Positions 1 through 8,903 are shown, counted from the stretch's first letter. The stretch: DNA of 64,000 nt from Bradyrhizobium sp. CCGUVB1N3 (GCF_024199925.1 NZ_JANADR010000001.1:3658001-3722000), one strand, 5' to 3'. Translations and numbers: made by a program. The notes: generated from the letters alone by a model not told the origin.

Positions 1-684
1 CCCGACGAGGGCTGCGGCTTGCTCGCGCGTGACCTGGCCAATCTCGGGCATCCTGATCAGGATGGAAACCGCAGTCGGAAGGCCGCTGCCGGCGACGCCG
101 TAGATCAGATCGAGCCGTTCGGCGAGATCGCGATGCTTGCGGATCGCTGCCACCAGAGCCTTGAACTCGGCTCGTTTGTGCCTGGCCAAGAGAGCAATCT
201 GCTCCTTCCAGAGCTTCTGGATACGCGCGTTGCGGCAGCTCTCCAACCGGTTTTTGAGCTTTGCAATATCCTCTCCGATCTGCTCGATCATTGTCAGATG
301 CTCGGCAAAGGGCCCCAGCCGAGGATCCGGAGCGGGGTGGATCTTCTTGGCCGCGGCGGTGCAGGCTGCAATCAGCGCTGCATCGATCTTGTCATTCTTG
401 GCCCGCTGCAGGTGGAACATGGCAAAGGCGCGCACCTGGACCGGCTGAAAGACCACGACGACAAAACGTTTGCGTCGCAGCTCGGCGACGACCGCCCGCT
501 CATAGCCCCCGCTCGCCTCGATCCCGACCCGTTTGACCTTCCGGCGCTGCAACCATTCCACCAGCACCTTGTAGCCTTCCGGTGTGTTCTCGACCTGCAA
601 CGGCTCCGAACAGCCATCGACTGCCACGTCAAGTTTGCGCTTGCCGGTATCGATCCCGGCACAGATCGTGATACGCTTGGCCAT
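1..684 (-). CDS. IS110-family transposase, C-terminus beyond left edge
   Basis: The frame opens with ATG at 684 and stays open to base 1, giving 228 residues without a stop. The protein begins MAKRITICAGIDTGKRKLDV, the first-Asp segment of the DEDD nuclease domain of IS110 transposases. VGIEASGGYE (second acidic residue) and RAKNDKIDAALIA (the paired Asp residues) follow. The end of the visible part, YGVAGSGLPTAVSILIRMPEIG, starts the C-terminal transposase_20 domain, where IS110 enzymes carry the serine used with the DEDD domain. Family knowledge: IS110 enzymes are guided by an element-encoded bridge RNA. Nothing visible is broken. Whether the element is complete cannot be judged here. Confidence 0.9.
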   Translation of the reverse strand, partial: MAKRITICAGIDTGKRKLDVAVDGCSEPLQVENTPEGYKVLVEWLQRRKVKRVGIEASGGYERAVVAELRRKRFVVVVFQPVQVRAFAMFHLQRAKNDKIDAALIAACTAAAKKIHPAPDPRLGPFAEHLTMIEQIGEDIAKLKNRLESCRNARIQKLWKEQIALLARHKRAEFKALVAAIRKHRDLAERLDLIYGVAGSGLPTAVSILIRMPEIGQVTREQAAALVG

Positions 685-880
685 CTTCCTCGACCCTCCC
701 TTGTGATGCGAACCTGAAGTTCGTTCAACCATGCGGGTCCCGATGAAGTGCCGATCGCGATCTTGCTACGAAACGCAGCCCTCAAGGCTTCGGTGGGCAT
801 CGATCCGATCGATCGGCGGCCCAGCTCGGGTGGCCGCCCGGGCTGGGCCATTCCTCACGGAACCAGGCCATTGTAATCCG
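1..880 (-). mobile_element. IS110-family insertion sequence (partial), with upstream non-coding end
   Basis: The transposase gene reads toward the left edge. Behind its start lie about 190 non-coding bases (685 to roughly 880) before a chromosomal palindromic repeat begins at 893. In the IS110 subgroup proper, a long non-coding end upstream of the transposase encodes the bridge RNA, so this segment is the expected place for it. The outer boundary is inferred from where the next repeat starts. No target duplication or terminal inverted repeat was identified, as is normal for this family. Confidence 0.5.
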
Positions 881-892
881 GCGCGCTAATAC

Positions 893-981
893 AAGGGTGG
901 GCAAAGCGAAGCGTGCCCACCGCTTCTGTCGCAATCGGGGAAGATGGTGGGCACGGCGCTTCGCGCCTTTTGCCCACCCTA
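893..981. repeat. Dispersed palindromic intergenic repeat
   Basis: Two inverted arms are visible: GGGTGGGCAAAGCGAAGCG at 895 onward and, on the other side, a segment ending CGCCTTTTGCCCACCC. Each arm is itself partly palindromic (GTGGGC/GCCCAC). It lies between the IS element and the VOC-protein gene. Repeats of this shape are common between genes in Bradyrhizobium, which is recollection and not a search result. It could fold in RNA, but there is no T-tract to make it a convincing terminator. Confidence 0.65.
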
Positions 982-1010
982 CAATCCGTTGTCGTGGCGC
1001 GCGCACGCCG

Positions 1011-1499
1011 TCACGCCGCCGACTTGCCGTCATAGGCCTGGCGCAACGCTTCGACATCGAGCTTGACCATTTTCATCATGGCCTGCATGGCGCGCTTGGC
1101 AGCGGCCCTGTCGGAGCTTGCGAGAAACTGGAACATTGCCCTCGGCACCACTTGCCAGGCCACGCCCCAACGATCCCTGAGCCAGCCGCACTGCTCTTCC
1201 CTGCCGCCATGAGCGAGGACAGCTGCCCAGATGCTGTCGACCTGCGCCTGATCCTCACAATCGATCTGCAGCGAAAGGGCGTGGGTGTACTCCATTTTCA
1301 TCCCGCCATTCAGCGCAACGAGGCGCTGTCCGCCCAATGTGAACTCGACGACGAGCACGGAGCCTTCCTTGCCGGACGGATTGTCGGCGGCGTTACGCTG
1401 GACCTTCAGGATTTTCGAGTCCGGCATCAGGGAAACGTAGAAATTTGCAGCTTCCTCGGCATCGCGGTTGAACCACAGGCAGGGTGTAACCTTGGACAT
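1011..1499 (-). CDS. VOC-superfamily (PhnB-like) protein
   Basis: This 162-residue protein begins MSKVTPCLWFNRDAEEAANF, the opening of COG3865-type vicinal-oxygen-chelate proteins, often mislabelled 3-demethylubiquinone methyltransferase. It continues with the family segments GSVLVVEFTLGGQRLVALNGG and the C-terminal WGVAWQVVPRAM. The fold is two beta-alpha-beta-beta-beta modules around a possible metal site, and the substrate is unknown. ATG at 1499 is chosen because AGAGGAG lies just upstream. A TTG two codons earlier has no such support. It is a single gene with no obvious operon partner. Confidence 0.85.
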   Translation of the reverse strand: MSKVTPCLWFNRDAEEAANFYVSLMPDSKILKVQRNAADNPSGKEGSVLVVEFTLGGQRLVALNGGMKMEYTHALSLQIDCEDQAQVDSIWAAVLAHGGREEQCGWLRDRWGVAWQVVPRAMFQFLASSDRAAAKRAMQAMMKMVKLDVEALRQAYDGKSAA

Positions 1500-1582
1500 G
1501 GACAAAAACTCCTCTTTCGGGCGGGTCCCGATCCGAGGACGATGGAGTGGCCGGTGATCCGACAGGCCCGATGCTTTTTTTG

Positions 1583-2593
1583 TCAGGTCGCGATCGGCGT
1601 CGGCATCGTCAGGAATGCCCGCGTGGCGTGCCAGAACAGCGCCCGATTGATCGCCAGCACCACGGAATGCGCGGTTCCCGGCAGGATGACGAACTGCCGG
1701 TCGCCGTTTGGCAGCTTGTTGTAGAACGCCTCGAGGTCGGCGACGGTCGCGATGCCGTCGAACTCGCCGCGCACCAAGAGCACCGGCGCGAGCACCTTCT
1801 CCGGGTCCACCACCGGCAGGTTGGCCGTCATGTCGAGATAGGTGCCGGTCGGAATCTGGTCGCCGAACTGAAGCTCGACTTCGGCGAGCACATCCATCAC
1901 GGCGGGATCGCTGGTTCCGGGTTTGTCGCGGGTCGCGATCGAGCGGATCATCTCGCGGTCGCGCTTGCGCATGTTGTGGGTGCGGTAAAAGTCGACCTGC
2001 TCGGCGCGCTTCGTCAGCGTCGGCGAGCCCTCGCCCTTGTAGGTGAAGGCCGCGAAAACCAGCCGGTCGATGCTGTCAGGCGCGACCATGGCGTAAGCGC
2101 CGGCCCGCAACGCACCCGAGGACTCCCCGACGAAATGGAATTTTCTCTGCCCGGTCTCGCGCGCGATCACCTCCACCGCGGCCTTCAGATCGGCAACGCC
2201 GCTTGCGATGTCGGAATTGCCGGAGGTCCGTCCCGACTTGCCGTAGTTCTCGTGGTCCAGCGTCCAACAGTCGAAGCCGTAACGGGCGAACTCGTTCATG
2301 GTGGAGTATTCGCCCTTGCCGGGCACGCTGAGATCGAACACCCGCGAGGTGACGGATGAGCCGTGCACGAACACCACGACCGGCCGCGCCGCCTCGCCCG
2401 CTTTGGGCGCCCCTAACCGCTTGCGGTACATCCACAAGGGCACGTCGCCCTTCTTCGCCCAGTATTCGCTGGACCAGATGTCGGCGGGTTGATCGGCGGC
2501 GCGGGCAGGAAGCGCGCCTGTCAGCGCCGCGCCGAGAATGCCGGCTCCCTTGATCAGGGTTCGCCGCGGCAGTGAATGATCGGGGTTCGCCAT
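1583..2593 (-). CDS. Tat-exported alpha/beta hydrolase
   Basis: This 336-residue protein starts with a twin-arginine leader (PRRTLIKGAGILGAALTGALPARA), so export to the periplasm is likely. The mature part is an alpha/beta hydrolase. VVFVHGSS gives the oxyanion-side strand, GESSG is the nucleophile elbow (Ser), VRGEFDGI gives the acidic residue, and LPGTAHS supplies the catalytic His. DHENYGKSGRTSG resembles the lid-proximal loop of esterases and epoxide-hydrolase relatives. The substrate cannot be told. It is followed, toward lower coordinates, by the VOC gene on the same strand at 83 bp, so co-transcription is possible but unproven. Confidence 0.85.
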   Translation of the reverse strand: MANPDHSLPRRTLIKGAGILGAALTGALPARAADQPADIWSSEYWAKKGDVPLWMYRKRLGAPKAGEAARPVVVFVHGSSVTSRVFDLSVPGKGEYSTMNEFARYGFDCWTLDHENYGKSGRTSGNSDIASGVADLKAAVEVIARETGQRKFHFVGESSGALRAGAYAMVAPDSIDRLVFAAFTYKGEGSPTLTKRAEQVDFYRTHNMRKRDREMIRSIATRDKPGTSDPAVMDVLAEVELQFGDQIPTGTYLDMTANLPVVDPEKVLAPVLLVRGEFDGIATVADLEAFYNKLPNGDRQFVILPGTAHSVVLAINRALFWHATRAFLTMPTPIAT

Positions 2594-2672
2594 ACTGACC
2601 TCCCTCGCCGCGTCTTGATGCGGGCTCGAGGCGAGCCTAGCAGACGTGGCGAAAGGCGTCAGCCCAATCCTC

Positions 2673-2728
2673 CGTCATTACGAGCCACCGGGTCCGCGCG
2701 AAGCGCGGCCCGATGGCCCGCAATGACG
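2673..2728. repeat. Dispersed palindromic repeat (CGTCATT...AATGACG)
   Basis: The outer arms CGTCATT and AATGACG enclose GTCCGCGCGAAGCGCGGCC, itself a hairpin. It lies between the divergent-side end of the hydrolase gene and the 3' end of the cupin gene. The layout matches the short repeats seen again at 3663-3704, so it is a dispersed element and not a gene-specific regulatory site. Confidence 0.6.
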
Positions 2729-2746
2729 ATGTGGCGAGAGATCAGT

Positions 2747-3259
2747 TCACTTCGCCTCGTTCGGATCGCGGTGCACCGGATCGATCCACAGCACGGTTTC
2801 GGGTTTCTCGACCGGCTCGATGTCGAGATTGATCGCGACCGCCTCGCCGTCGCTGCGCACCAGCACGCATTCCAGGACCTCGTCGGGGCTGGCGTTGATC
2901 TCCTGGTGCGGGACGTAAGGTGGCACGTAGATGAAGTCGCCGGGGCCGGCCTCTGCCGTGAACTGGAGATGCTCGCCCCAGCGCATGCGCGCCTTTCCTT
3001 TCACGACGAAGATGATGCTTTCGAGATGACCGTGATGATGCGCGCCGGTCTTCGCATCGGGCTTGATGCTGACCGTGCCCGCCCACAATTTCTGTGCGCC
3101 GACGCGCGCGAAATTGATCGCGGCCTTGCGGTCCATGCCCGGCGTCGAGGGAACATTGGGATCGAGCTGGTTGCCGGGAATGACGCGCACGCCATCATGT
3201 TTCCAGCGATCGTCGTGATCGTGTGCATGGTGGGAATGCGAATGGTCATGGCCGGTCAT
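2747..3259 (-). CDS. Cupin-domain protein with His-rich N-terminus
   Basis: This is a 170-residue single-domain cupin. GAHHHGHLESIIFVVKGKARM carries the first cupin motif (two His and a Glu), and GDFIYVPPYVPHQ the second with the last His, so a metal centre is expected. The N-terminus MTGHDHSHSHHAHDHDDRW is a run of His and Asp that could bind metal or only help folding. ATG at 3259 is preferred over an upstream start because the His-rich segment is the natural N-terminus and the extra residues look random. The enzymatic role, if any, is unknown. Relatives are often annotated as cupins with no assigned reaction. Confidence 0.85.
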   Translation of the reverse strand: MTGHDHSHSHHAHDHDDRWKHDGVRVIPGNQLDPNVPSTPGMDRKAAINFARVGAQKLWAGTVSIKPDAKTGAHHHGHLESIIFVVKGKARMRWGEHLQFTAEAGPGDFIYVPPYVPHQEINASPDEVLECVLVRSDGEAVAINLDIEPVEKPETVLWIDPVHRDPNEAK

Positions 3260-3387
3260 TGGTCTTGCTTTCTGTTGGTTCCGTGCGCGGCAAGCTAACC
3301 AAAGCCGCGGCATCAAGCCATACCAAAATCGGAACGCTCTTAGGCGCCCAGCGTTGTCCTTGCGATCAAGATCGAAGGAGATTTTTC

Positions 3388-3606
3388 ATGGGTAGCACGA
3401 CCGACAAGATCAAGGGCGCCACCAATGAGGCGATCGGCAAGGCCAAGCAGGGCATTGGCGAGGCCACCGGTTCCGATCGCATGAAGGGCGAAGGCACCGT
3501 GCAGGAGATCAAGGGCAAGGGCCAGCAGGCCATGGGCGATGCAAAGGACGCCGCGAAGGAAGCGATCGATCGCGCCGCGGCGAACGCCAAGCGCACGACA
3601 GAGTGA
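3388..3606 (+). CDS. CsbD-family stress protein
   Basis: This 72-residue protein, MGSTTDKIKGATNEAIGKAK onward, is a Lys/Ala/Gly-rich CsbD-like helix hairpin (KIKGATNEAIGKAKQGIGEATG then GEGTVQEIKGKGQQAMGDAKD). CsbD proteins are general-stress-induced in many bacteria and their biochemical role is unknown. The start is fixed by GAAGGAG at 3374-3380. A strong hairpin terminator follows at once, so this is a single-gene transcript. Confidence 0.93.
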   Translation: MGSTTDKIKGATNEAIGKAKQGIGEATGSDRMKGEGTVQEIKGKGQQAMGDAKDAAKEAIDRAAANAKRTTE

Positions 3607-3626
3607 GGCGAGCAAGGCCGAAAGCG

Positions 3627-3656
3627 AAAAGACCGGCCGCGAGGCCGGTCTTTTTG
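3627..3656 (+). terminator. Rho-independent terminator after csbD-like gene
   Basis: AAAAGACCGGCC and GGCCGGTCTTTTT form a 12-bp stem around a GCGA tetraloop, followed by a T-rich stretch. It sits 20 bp after the stop codon. Confidence 0.92.
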
Positions 3657-3662
3657 TTTGCA

Positions 3663-3704
3663 CGTCATTCCGGGGCGATGCGCAGCATCGAACCCGGAAT
3701 GACG
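3663..3704. repeat. Dispersed palindromic repeat (CGTCATTCCGGG)
   Basis: CGTCATTCCGGG and CCCGGAATGACG form perfect 12-bp arms around GCGATGCGCAGCATCGAA. It lies between convergent genes. It is the same class as the element at 2673. Confidence 0.7.
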
Positions 3705-3713
3705 GCGTTGCCG

Positions 3714-4178
3714 TCACTTCACCCCGAGCAATTCCACGTCGAACATCAGCGTCGCATTCGGCGGGATGACGCCGCCGGCGCCGCGCGCGCCGTAGCCGAA
3801 CTGCGGCGGGATGATCAGCGTGCGCTTGCCGCCGACCTTCATGGTGGCAACGCCCTCGTCCCAGCCGGCGATCACGCGGCCCTTGCCGATCGGAAACTCG
3901 AACGGCTCGTTGCGATCGACGGAAGAGTCGAATTTCTTGCCCTTCTTGCCGTTCTCGTAGAGCCAGCCGGTGTAGTGCATCACGCAGATCTGGCCGGACT
4001 TTGGAGAGGCGCCGGTGCCGACGACGCTGTCGATGATCTCGAGGCCTGAAGCTGTGGTCATGGTTTTTCCTGCGGTCTGGGCCGATGCCGGGGTGGAGAC
4101 GAACGCCGGCACTGCGCCGATCACCGTGATCGCGAGAGCCGACATGAGGGTGAGAAGTGCACGCTGGACACGCTGCAT
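3714..4178 (-). CDS. Periplasmic FKBP-type peptidyl-prolyl isomerase
   Basis: This 154-residue protein has a signal peptide ([23 protein letters not shown]...ASAQT). A complete FKBP domain follows: [43 protein letters not shown] and [13 protein letters not shown], ending [14 protein letters not shown]. The Tyr, Asp, Phe, Trp and Tyr residues lining the FKBP pocket are all present. It should catalyse cis-trans isomerisation of prolyl bonds in exported proteins. It is a single gene facing the csbD-like gene. Confidence 0.94.
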   Translation of the reverse strand: MQRVQRALLTLMSALAITVIGAVPAFVSTPASAQTAGKTMTTASGLEIIDSVVGTGASPKSGQICVMHYTGWLYENGKKGKKFDSSVDRNEPFEFPIGKGRVIAGWDEGVATMKVGGKRTLIIPPQFGYGARGAGGVIPPNATLMFDVELLGVK

Positions 4179-4254
4179 AAGACACCTTCCGTTTGGAGCG
4201 GGAGGTGTCTAGCGCAACGCGCTCAGCGTGACCAGCCCGTCGAGGCCGCCTCGC

Positions 4255-5841
4255 TCAATAGCCGAGCGCGCAGCCGTCCTTGCGCGGATCGGAGCCGCCG
4301 GTCAGCGTCCCCTTGTCCCAGTCGATCCAGATCGCCTGGCCGCCGCCGAGCGGGCCGACGAGGCTCGTGGTCTTGTGGCCGAGCTTCTTCAGGCCGTCGA
4401 CGACCGCGGCCGGCACGCTATCCTCGAGCTGATAGACGCCCTCGTAATGCAGGCCGCGTGGCATATCGATCGCCTCCTGCACGTCGCAGCCATAGTCGAG
4501 GATGTTGGTGAGGACATGCGTCTGGCCGACCGGCTGATACTGCCCGCCCATCACGCCGAACGGCATGATCGCGCGGCCCGCCTTGGTGAGCAGCGCCGGA
4601 ATGATCGTATGCAGCGGGCGCTTGCCGCCGGCGATGCAATTGGGGTGACCCGGCTGGATGCGGAAGCCGCCGGCGCGGTTTTGCAGCAGCACGCCGGTCT
4701 TGTTCGACACGATCGCCGAGCCGAAGGAATGCGCGATCGAGTTGATGAAGGAGCAGACGTTGCGATCCTTGTCGACCACGGTGATGTAAATGGTCGAGGG
4801 GTTCATCGGCGGCGCGACGTTCGGCAGGTCGAGCAGCCCGTCCATGCGGATTTTTGCGATGTACTCGTCGGCGAATTCCTTGGCGAGGATCTTTGCGACG
4901 TCGATCTTCATGTGGGCGGGATCGGCGACATGCATCTCGCGGATCATGTAGGCGATGCGCGCGGCTTCCGCCTCGATATGGAAGCGCTCGACGCTGAGCG
5001 GCGCGAACTTCGTCAGGTCGAACCGGGACAGGATGTTCAGCATGACCAGCATGGTGATACCGGGCCCGTTGGGCGGGCACTGCCAGACGTCGTAGTCCTT
5101 GTAGGTCGTGCCTATCGGCGTGGTCACCTCGGTCGTATGACCAGCGAAATCGTCGAGCGTGTGCAGACCACCAATTCCGCGCAGCGTCTCAACCATGTCC
5201 TCAGCGATTCCGCCCTTGTAGAAGGCGTCACGGCCGTCCTTGGCGATCGCGCGCAGCGTCTTGCCGAGCTCGGGCTGTCGGATGACGTCGCCGGCCACCG
5301 CCGGCTTGCCGTGCGGCAGCAGATAGCGCTCGGTGTTGGTGCCGTTCTTCAGCTTCTCGAACTGGTTCTTCCAGTCGAAGGCGATGCGGGGGGCGACGAC
5401 GTAGCCCTCCTCCGCCGCCTTGATCGCCGGCTGCGCCAGGCGGTCGAAGCCGAACTTGCCGTGGTCGCGCAGCACGGTCGCAAAGGCGTCGACCGCGCCG
5501 GGGATCGAGACCGCGTGCGCCGAGGTCAGCGGCACGGAATTGATCTTGCGCTCGAGATACCACTCGACTTGGGCGGCCTTCGGCGCCCGGCCCGAGCCGT
5601 TATAGGCGGTAATCTTGCCCTCGCCGCGCGGCTGCATCAGCGCAAAGCAGTCACCGCCGATGCCGGTCGATTGCGGCTCGATCACCCCGAGCAGCAAACT
5701 GCCCGCGACCGCCGCGTCCGCCGCCGTGCCGCCTTCGCGCAGCACCTCGACCGCCGCGAGCGCGGCCAGCGGGTGCGAGGTCGCCACCATCGCGTTCTGG
5801 GCGTGGACCGTGGACCTGCCGGGGAAATGGAAGCTTCTCAT
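4255..5841 (-). CDS. ggt: Gamma-glutamyltransferase-family protein
   Basis: This 528-residue Ntn-hydrolase opens with MRSFHFPGRSTVHAQNAMVA and GGTAADAAVAGSLLLGVIEPQSTGIGGD, typical of the large subunit. Autocleavage would occur before the Thr of PSTIYITVVDKDRN (about residue 350), which aligns with the catalytic Thr of known enzymes. Downstream, FGSAIVSNKTGVLLQNR and GGKRPLHTIIPALL are small-subunit motifs. No clear signal peptide is seen, which fits the cytosolic branch of the family better than classical periplasmic GGT. The start at 5841 is chosen because the 11 upstream residues are basic and unlike the family, and a purine-rich AAGAGAG precedes it. The substrate may not be glutathione. 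Confidence 0.88.
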   Translation of the reverse strand: MRSFHFPGRSTVHAQNAMVATSHPLAALAAVEVLREGGTAADAAVAGSLLLGVIEPQSTGIGGDCFALMQPRGEGKITAYNGSGRAPKAAQVEWYLERKINSVPLTSAHAVSIPGAVDAFATVLRDHGKFGFDRLAQPAIKAAEEGYVVAPRIAFDWKNQFEKLKNGTNTERYLLPHGKPAVAGDVIRQPELGKTLRAIAKDGRDAFYKGGIAEDMVETLRGIGGLHTLDDFAGHTTEVTTPIGTTYKDYDVWQCPPNGPGITMLVMLNILSRFDLTKFAPLSVERFHIEAEAARIAYMIREMHVADPAHMKIDVAKILAKEFADEYIAKIRMDGLLDLPNVAPPMNPSTIYITVVDKDRNVCSFINSIAHSFGSAIVSNKTGVLLQNRAGGFRIQPGHPNCIAGGKRPLHTIIPALLTKAGRAIMPFGVMGGQYQPVGQTHVLTNILDYGCDVQEAIDMPRGLHYEGVYQLEDSVPAAVVDGLKKLGHKTTSLVGPLGGGQAIWIDWDKGTLTGGSDPRKDGCALGY

Positions 5842-6028
5842 CGCCTGTTCTGCTCTCTTGCCGCGGACGCGCATACGTCGCGCCCTCTCGAAAATCCGGG
5901 TCTACATGACACATTCGGACCCCGCGGGGCAATGCTGGCATACCACGGAAATGGCAGCCATCCGCTGCGCGAATGGACTCGCGGGTTGCGGGTTTTCTGG
6001 GCGGCTGCCGCCTGCTAAACGAGCCGTC

Positions 6029-6781
6029 ATGATTTACAAAGTCGCCGCTTTCTACCAGTTCGCGCGGCTCGCAGATTACCGCGAGCTGCGTGAGCCGCTG
6101 CGCGCGTTCTGCGCCGGCCTCGGCATCAAGGGCAGCGTGCTGCTGGCACAGGAAGGCATCAACGGCACGGTTGCAGGCTCTACGGAGGCGATCGATGCCT
6201 TCGCCTATGAGCTAGCACAGGGCGACATGTTCGGCGGTCGGCTCGACGATCTGGAGCTGAAATTCTCGACCAGCGAGGCGATGCCGTTTGGCCGGCTCAA
6301 AGTGCGGCTGAAAAAGGAGATCGTCACGCTCGGTGACGCCGCCGCCGATCCGACGCGGCAAGTCGGCACCTACGTCGATGCCGCACAATGGAATGCGCTG
6401 ATCGCCGAGCCCGATACGCTGGTGCTCGACACCCGCAACGCCTTCGAGGTGGCGATGGGCACGTTCGAAGGCGCCGTCGATCCCGGCATCAGGAGTTTTG
6501 GCGAGTTCAAGGACTTTGCCGCGCAACAGCTCGATCCGGCAAAGCATCGCAGGATCGCGATGTTCTGCACCGGCGGCATCCGCTGCGAGAAGGCGAGCGC
6601 GCATCTGCTCGCGCGCGGCTTCGCCGAGGTCTATCACCTCAAGGGCGGAATCCTCAGATATCTCGAGCATGTGCCGGAGGAGCAAAGCCGCTGGCGCGGC
6701 GAGTGCTTCGTGTTCGACGAGCGCGTGGCGCTCGGCCATGGCTTGCGCGAGCGGCAGAAGGACGCCTCCCCCGATGAATGA
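6029..6781 (+). CDS. trhO: tRNA uridine(34) hydroxylase TrhO (rhodanese-like)
   Basis: This 250-residue protein starts MIYKVAAFYQFARLADYREL and has the N-terminal acylphosphatase-like domain (LLAQEGINGTVAGS, then FGRLKVRLKKEIVTLG). The rhodanese domain follows, with VLDTRNAFEVAMGTFEGAVDP and the active-site loop MFCTGGIRCEKASAHLL. The catalytic Cys in CTGGIRCEK is intact. TrhO (formerly YceA) uses oxygen to form 5-hydroxyuridine at the tRNA wobble base. The downstream slyX gene overlaps it by 8 bp, so the two are translationally coupled. Confidence 0.94.
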   Translation: MIYKVAAFYQFARLADYRELREPLRAFCAGLGIKGSVLLAQEGINGTVAGSTEAIDAFAYELAQGDMFGGRLDDLELKFSTSEAMPFGRLKVRLKKEIVTLGDAAADPTRQVGTYVDAAQWNALIAEPDTLVLDTRNAFEVAMGTFEGAVDPGIRSFGEFKDFAAQQLDPAKHRRIAMFCTGGIRCEKASAHLLARGFAEVYHLKGGILRYLEHVPEEQSRWRGECFVFDERVALGHGLRERQKDASPDE

Positions 6782-6989
6782 GATCAAGACGCTCGGCGAA
6801 CGCATCGACACGCTCGAAGCGAAGATCGCCTATCAGGACGACACCATCGAGCAGCTCAACCAGACCATCACCGCACAGTGGAAGCAGATCGATGCGTTGA
6901 CGCGGCAGATCGCAGCTCTGAACGAGCGTCTTCAGGAGGCCGAAGCCAACGCGCCCGGAGCCGCCAACGAGCGCCCGCCGCACTATTGA
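6774..6989 (+). CDS. slyX: SlyX family protein
   Basis: This 71-residue protein is almost entirely a coiled coil (LGERIDTLEAKIAYQDDTIEQL onward) and ends in RPPHY, the conserved Pro-Pro-His-Tyr tail of SlyX. The function of SlyX is unknown. The start ATG at 6774 lies inside the trhO stop region. Confidence 0.9.
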   Translation: MNEIKTLGERIDTLEAKIAYQDDTIEQLNQTITAQWKQIDALTRQIAALNERLQEAEANAPGAANERPPHY

Positions 6990-7001
6990 GGCACTAGCCT
7001 C

Positions 7002-8903
7002 TTACTGCCCTGAAGCCAACGGCAGCAGATTGGAGACCTCGACCGACATCACCAGCCGGTCGCGCCCGTCCTGCTTGGCGCCATAGAGCGCGCGATCGGC
7101 GGCCTCGACGAGCGTTCCCGGCCCACCGGTTCGCTCCAGCCACGGGCGGCAGGTCGCACCGCCGACCGAGGCGGTGACGCAGCCGGCGGATTCGTTGGAG
7201 CTATGGACGAGCCCCGCGGCACGGATCGCCTGGCGGATCCGCTCGCCGATTCGGGCGCAGTCGGCGGCATCGATGTTCGGCAGCAGCACGGAAAACTCCT
7301 CGCCGCCGTAGCGCGCGGCGAGGTCGCTGACGCGCTGGACCTCCGCAGCGATGATCTTCGCCACGGTGCGCAGGCACGCATCGCCCGCGGGATGCCCATA
7401 TATGTCGTTGTAGGCCTTGAAGTGATCGACATCGATCATCAACAGACCAAGGCTCGAGCGGTCGCGATAGGCCCTCGCCCATTCCTCGTCCAGCCGCTCG
7501 TCGAAGCGACGGCGGTTGGCGAGCCCGGTGAGGCTGTCCTCGGTCGCCAGCGCCTCCAGGCGCTCTTCCAGCTCTTTCTGCACCGTCACGTCGCGCGTGA
7601 CGGCAACCGCACCGTCGATGCTGCCATCGGCTCTGCGCGTCGCGCGCAAGGTCGATTCGATCCAGATGTCGCCCTTCTCGCTATGACGGGTGCGATAAAC
7701 GGTGCGCGCTTCGTCGATCTCGCCCCGCTTCAGCTGGTCGATGATCGCTTGAGCGGCCGGCAGATCGGCGGGGTTGATTCCGGCGAGCGCCGAGTGCCCA
7801 ACCAGCTGGTTGGGCCGCCAGCCGACGACGCGTCTGGACGATGGCGAGGCGTACCGGACGCGATCGTCGATACCGATCCGGGTCACCATATCGCTCGATC
7901 CTTCCGCGATCAGGCGGAAATTGGATTCACTTGCCGCCAGCGCCGCCGCCATGCGCTGGCCGCGCAGCAATTGCCGCACCAGCACCGCGCCGATGATCGC
8001 GATCAGCATCACCAGCGCGAGCACATACAGCATGCGCGAAATGGCCGCCGCCCGCCAGGGCGCCAGCAATTCCTGGCGATCAACGGTCGCGATCAAGAGG
8101 AGCGGGAAGCGAGCGCTGCGCTTGTAGAAGCTGACGCGTTCGATGCCATCGAGCATCGACGTGAACTGATAGGCCCCGCTCGGCTGCAGCTTCGATTCAC
8201 GAAACAGCGGCCCGTCGGCCACGCTGCGTCCGACGAACTTGTCATTGCTTGGGTCGCGCGCGATGATGATACCGTCGCCATGCACCAGCGTGATGGAGCT
8301 GTTCCGCCCGATCGGGAACTGCTGGTAGAAATGCGACAGATAGTTCGCACCGATCGTTGCGAGCACCACGCCGCCAAAGCTGCCGTCGAGCTTGTTGAAG
8401 CGACGCGACAGCGTGACCACCCACTCGCCATCGACCAGGCTCTTGATCGGACGGCCGACATAGGCCTCCCGCTTCGGCGAGAACTGGTGATGCCTGAAAA
8501 ACTCGTCGTCGCTGAGCGTCGAGGTGACGGCGCCGGCCGCTGTCAGCCAGTTGCCCTTGTCGTCGATGATGGCGAGACTGTGAATGCGCTCGATCGCCTT
8601 CTTGCGGATTTCGAGGAGATTGCGAAGCTTGGCGATGGTGGAGGGGTCCGTGCCGTCCATTTCCAGGCGACTGACGACGCCGACGACACCGGAATCGAGC
8701 AGATCGAGGCTGTCCTCGGCGTGCTGGGTCAGCGATCGCGCGAGGTTCGCCATTTCCGTCTCGGTGCCGCGCAACAACGCGTCGCGCGAGCTCCATTCAC
8801 GCCAGCCGCTGATGCCGAGGATCGCCGTGCAGGTGAGCACGACGAACGCCGCCGCCCGCAACGGCAGGCGGCTCAAGCCGGCTCTATAGCTCATGACGTT
8901 CAT
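7002..8903 (-). CDS. Membrane diguanylate cyclase (Cache-PAS-GGDEF)
   Basis: This 633-residue protein has a transmembrane segment near residues 15-35, a large periplasmic dCache-like sensor region, and a second segment at about 288-312 (MLYVLALVMLIAIIGAVLV). A PAS domain follows (ASESNFRLIAEGSSDMVTRI, about 330-440). The C-terminal GGDEF domain has an intact GGEEF active site (533-537) preceded by RVSD, the RxxD inhibitory site in the standard spacing. It should therefore make c-di-GMP and be feedback-inhibited. The ligand is unknown. The gene stands alone, converging on slyX. Confidence 0.92.
   Translation of the reverse strand: MNVMSYRAGLSRLPLRAAAFVVLTCTAILGISGWREWSSRDALLRGTETEMANLARSLTQHAEDSLDLLDSGVVGVVSRLEMDGTDPSTIAKLRNLLEIRKKAIERIHSLAIIDDKGNWLTAAGAVTSTLSDDEFFRHHQFSPKREAYVGRPIKSLVDGEWVVTLSRRFNKLDGSFGGVVLATIGANYLSHFYQQFPIGRNSSITLVHGDGIIIARDPSNDKFVGRSVADGPLFRESKLQPSGAYQFTSMLDGIERVSFYKRSARFPLLLIATVDRQELLAPWRAAAISRMLYVLALVMLIAIIGAVLVRQLLRGQRMAAALAASESNFRLIAEGSSDMVTRIGIDDRVRYASPSSRRVVGWRPNQLVGHSALAGINPADLPAAQAIIDQLKRGEIDEARTVYRTRHSEKGDIWIESTLRATRRADGSIDGAVAVTRDVTVQKELEERLEALATEDSLTGLANRRRFDERLDEEWARAYRDRSSLGLLMIDVDHFKAYNDIYGHPAGDACLRTVAKIIAAEVQRVSDLAARYGGEEFSVLLPNIDAADCARIGERIRQAIRAAGLVHSSNESAGCVTASVGGATCRPWLERTGGPGTLVEAADRALYGAKQDGRDRLVMSVEVSNLLPLASGQ

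Noticed and set aside
4228..6018. A 596-residue open frame on the plus strand opposite the gamma-glutamyltransferase gene
   Set aside because: It is rich in Arg, His and Asp without domain structure, and it mirrors the codon bias of the clear gene on the other strand.
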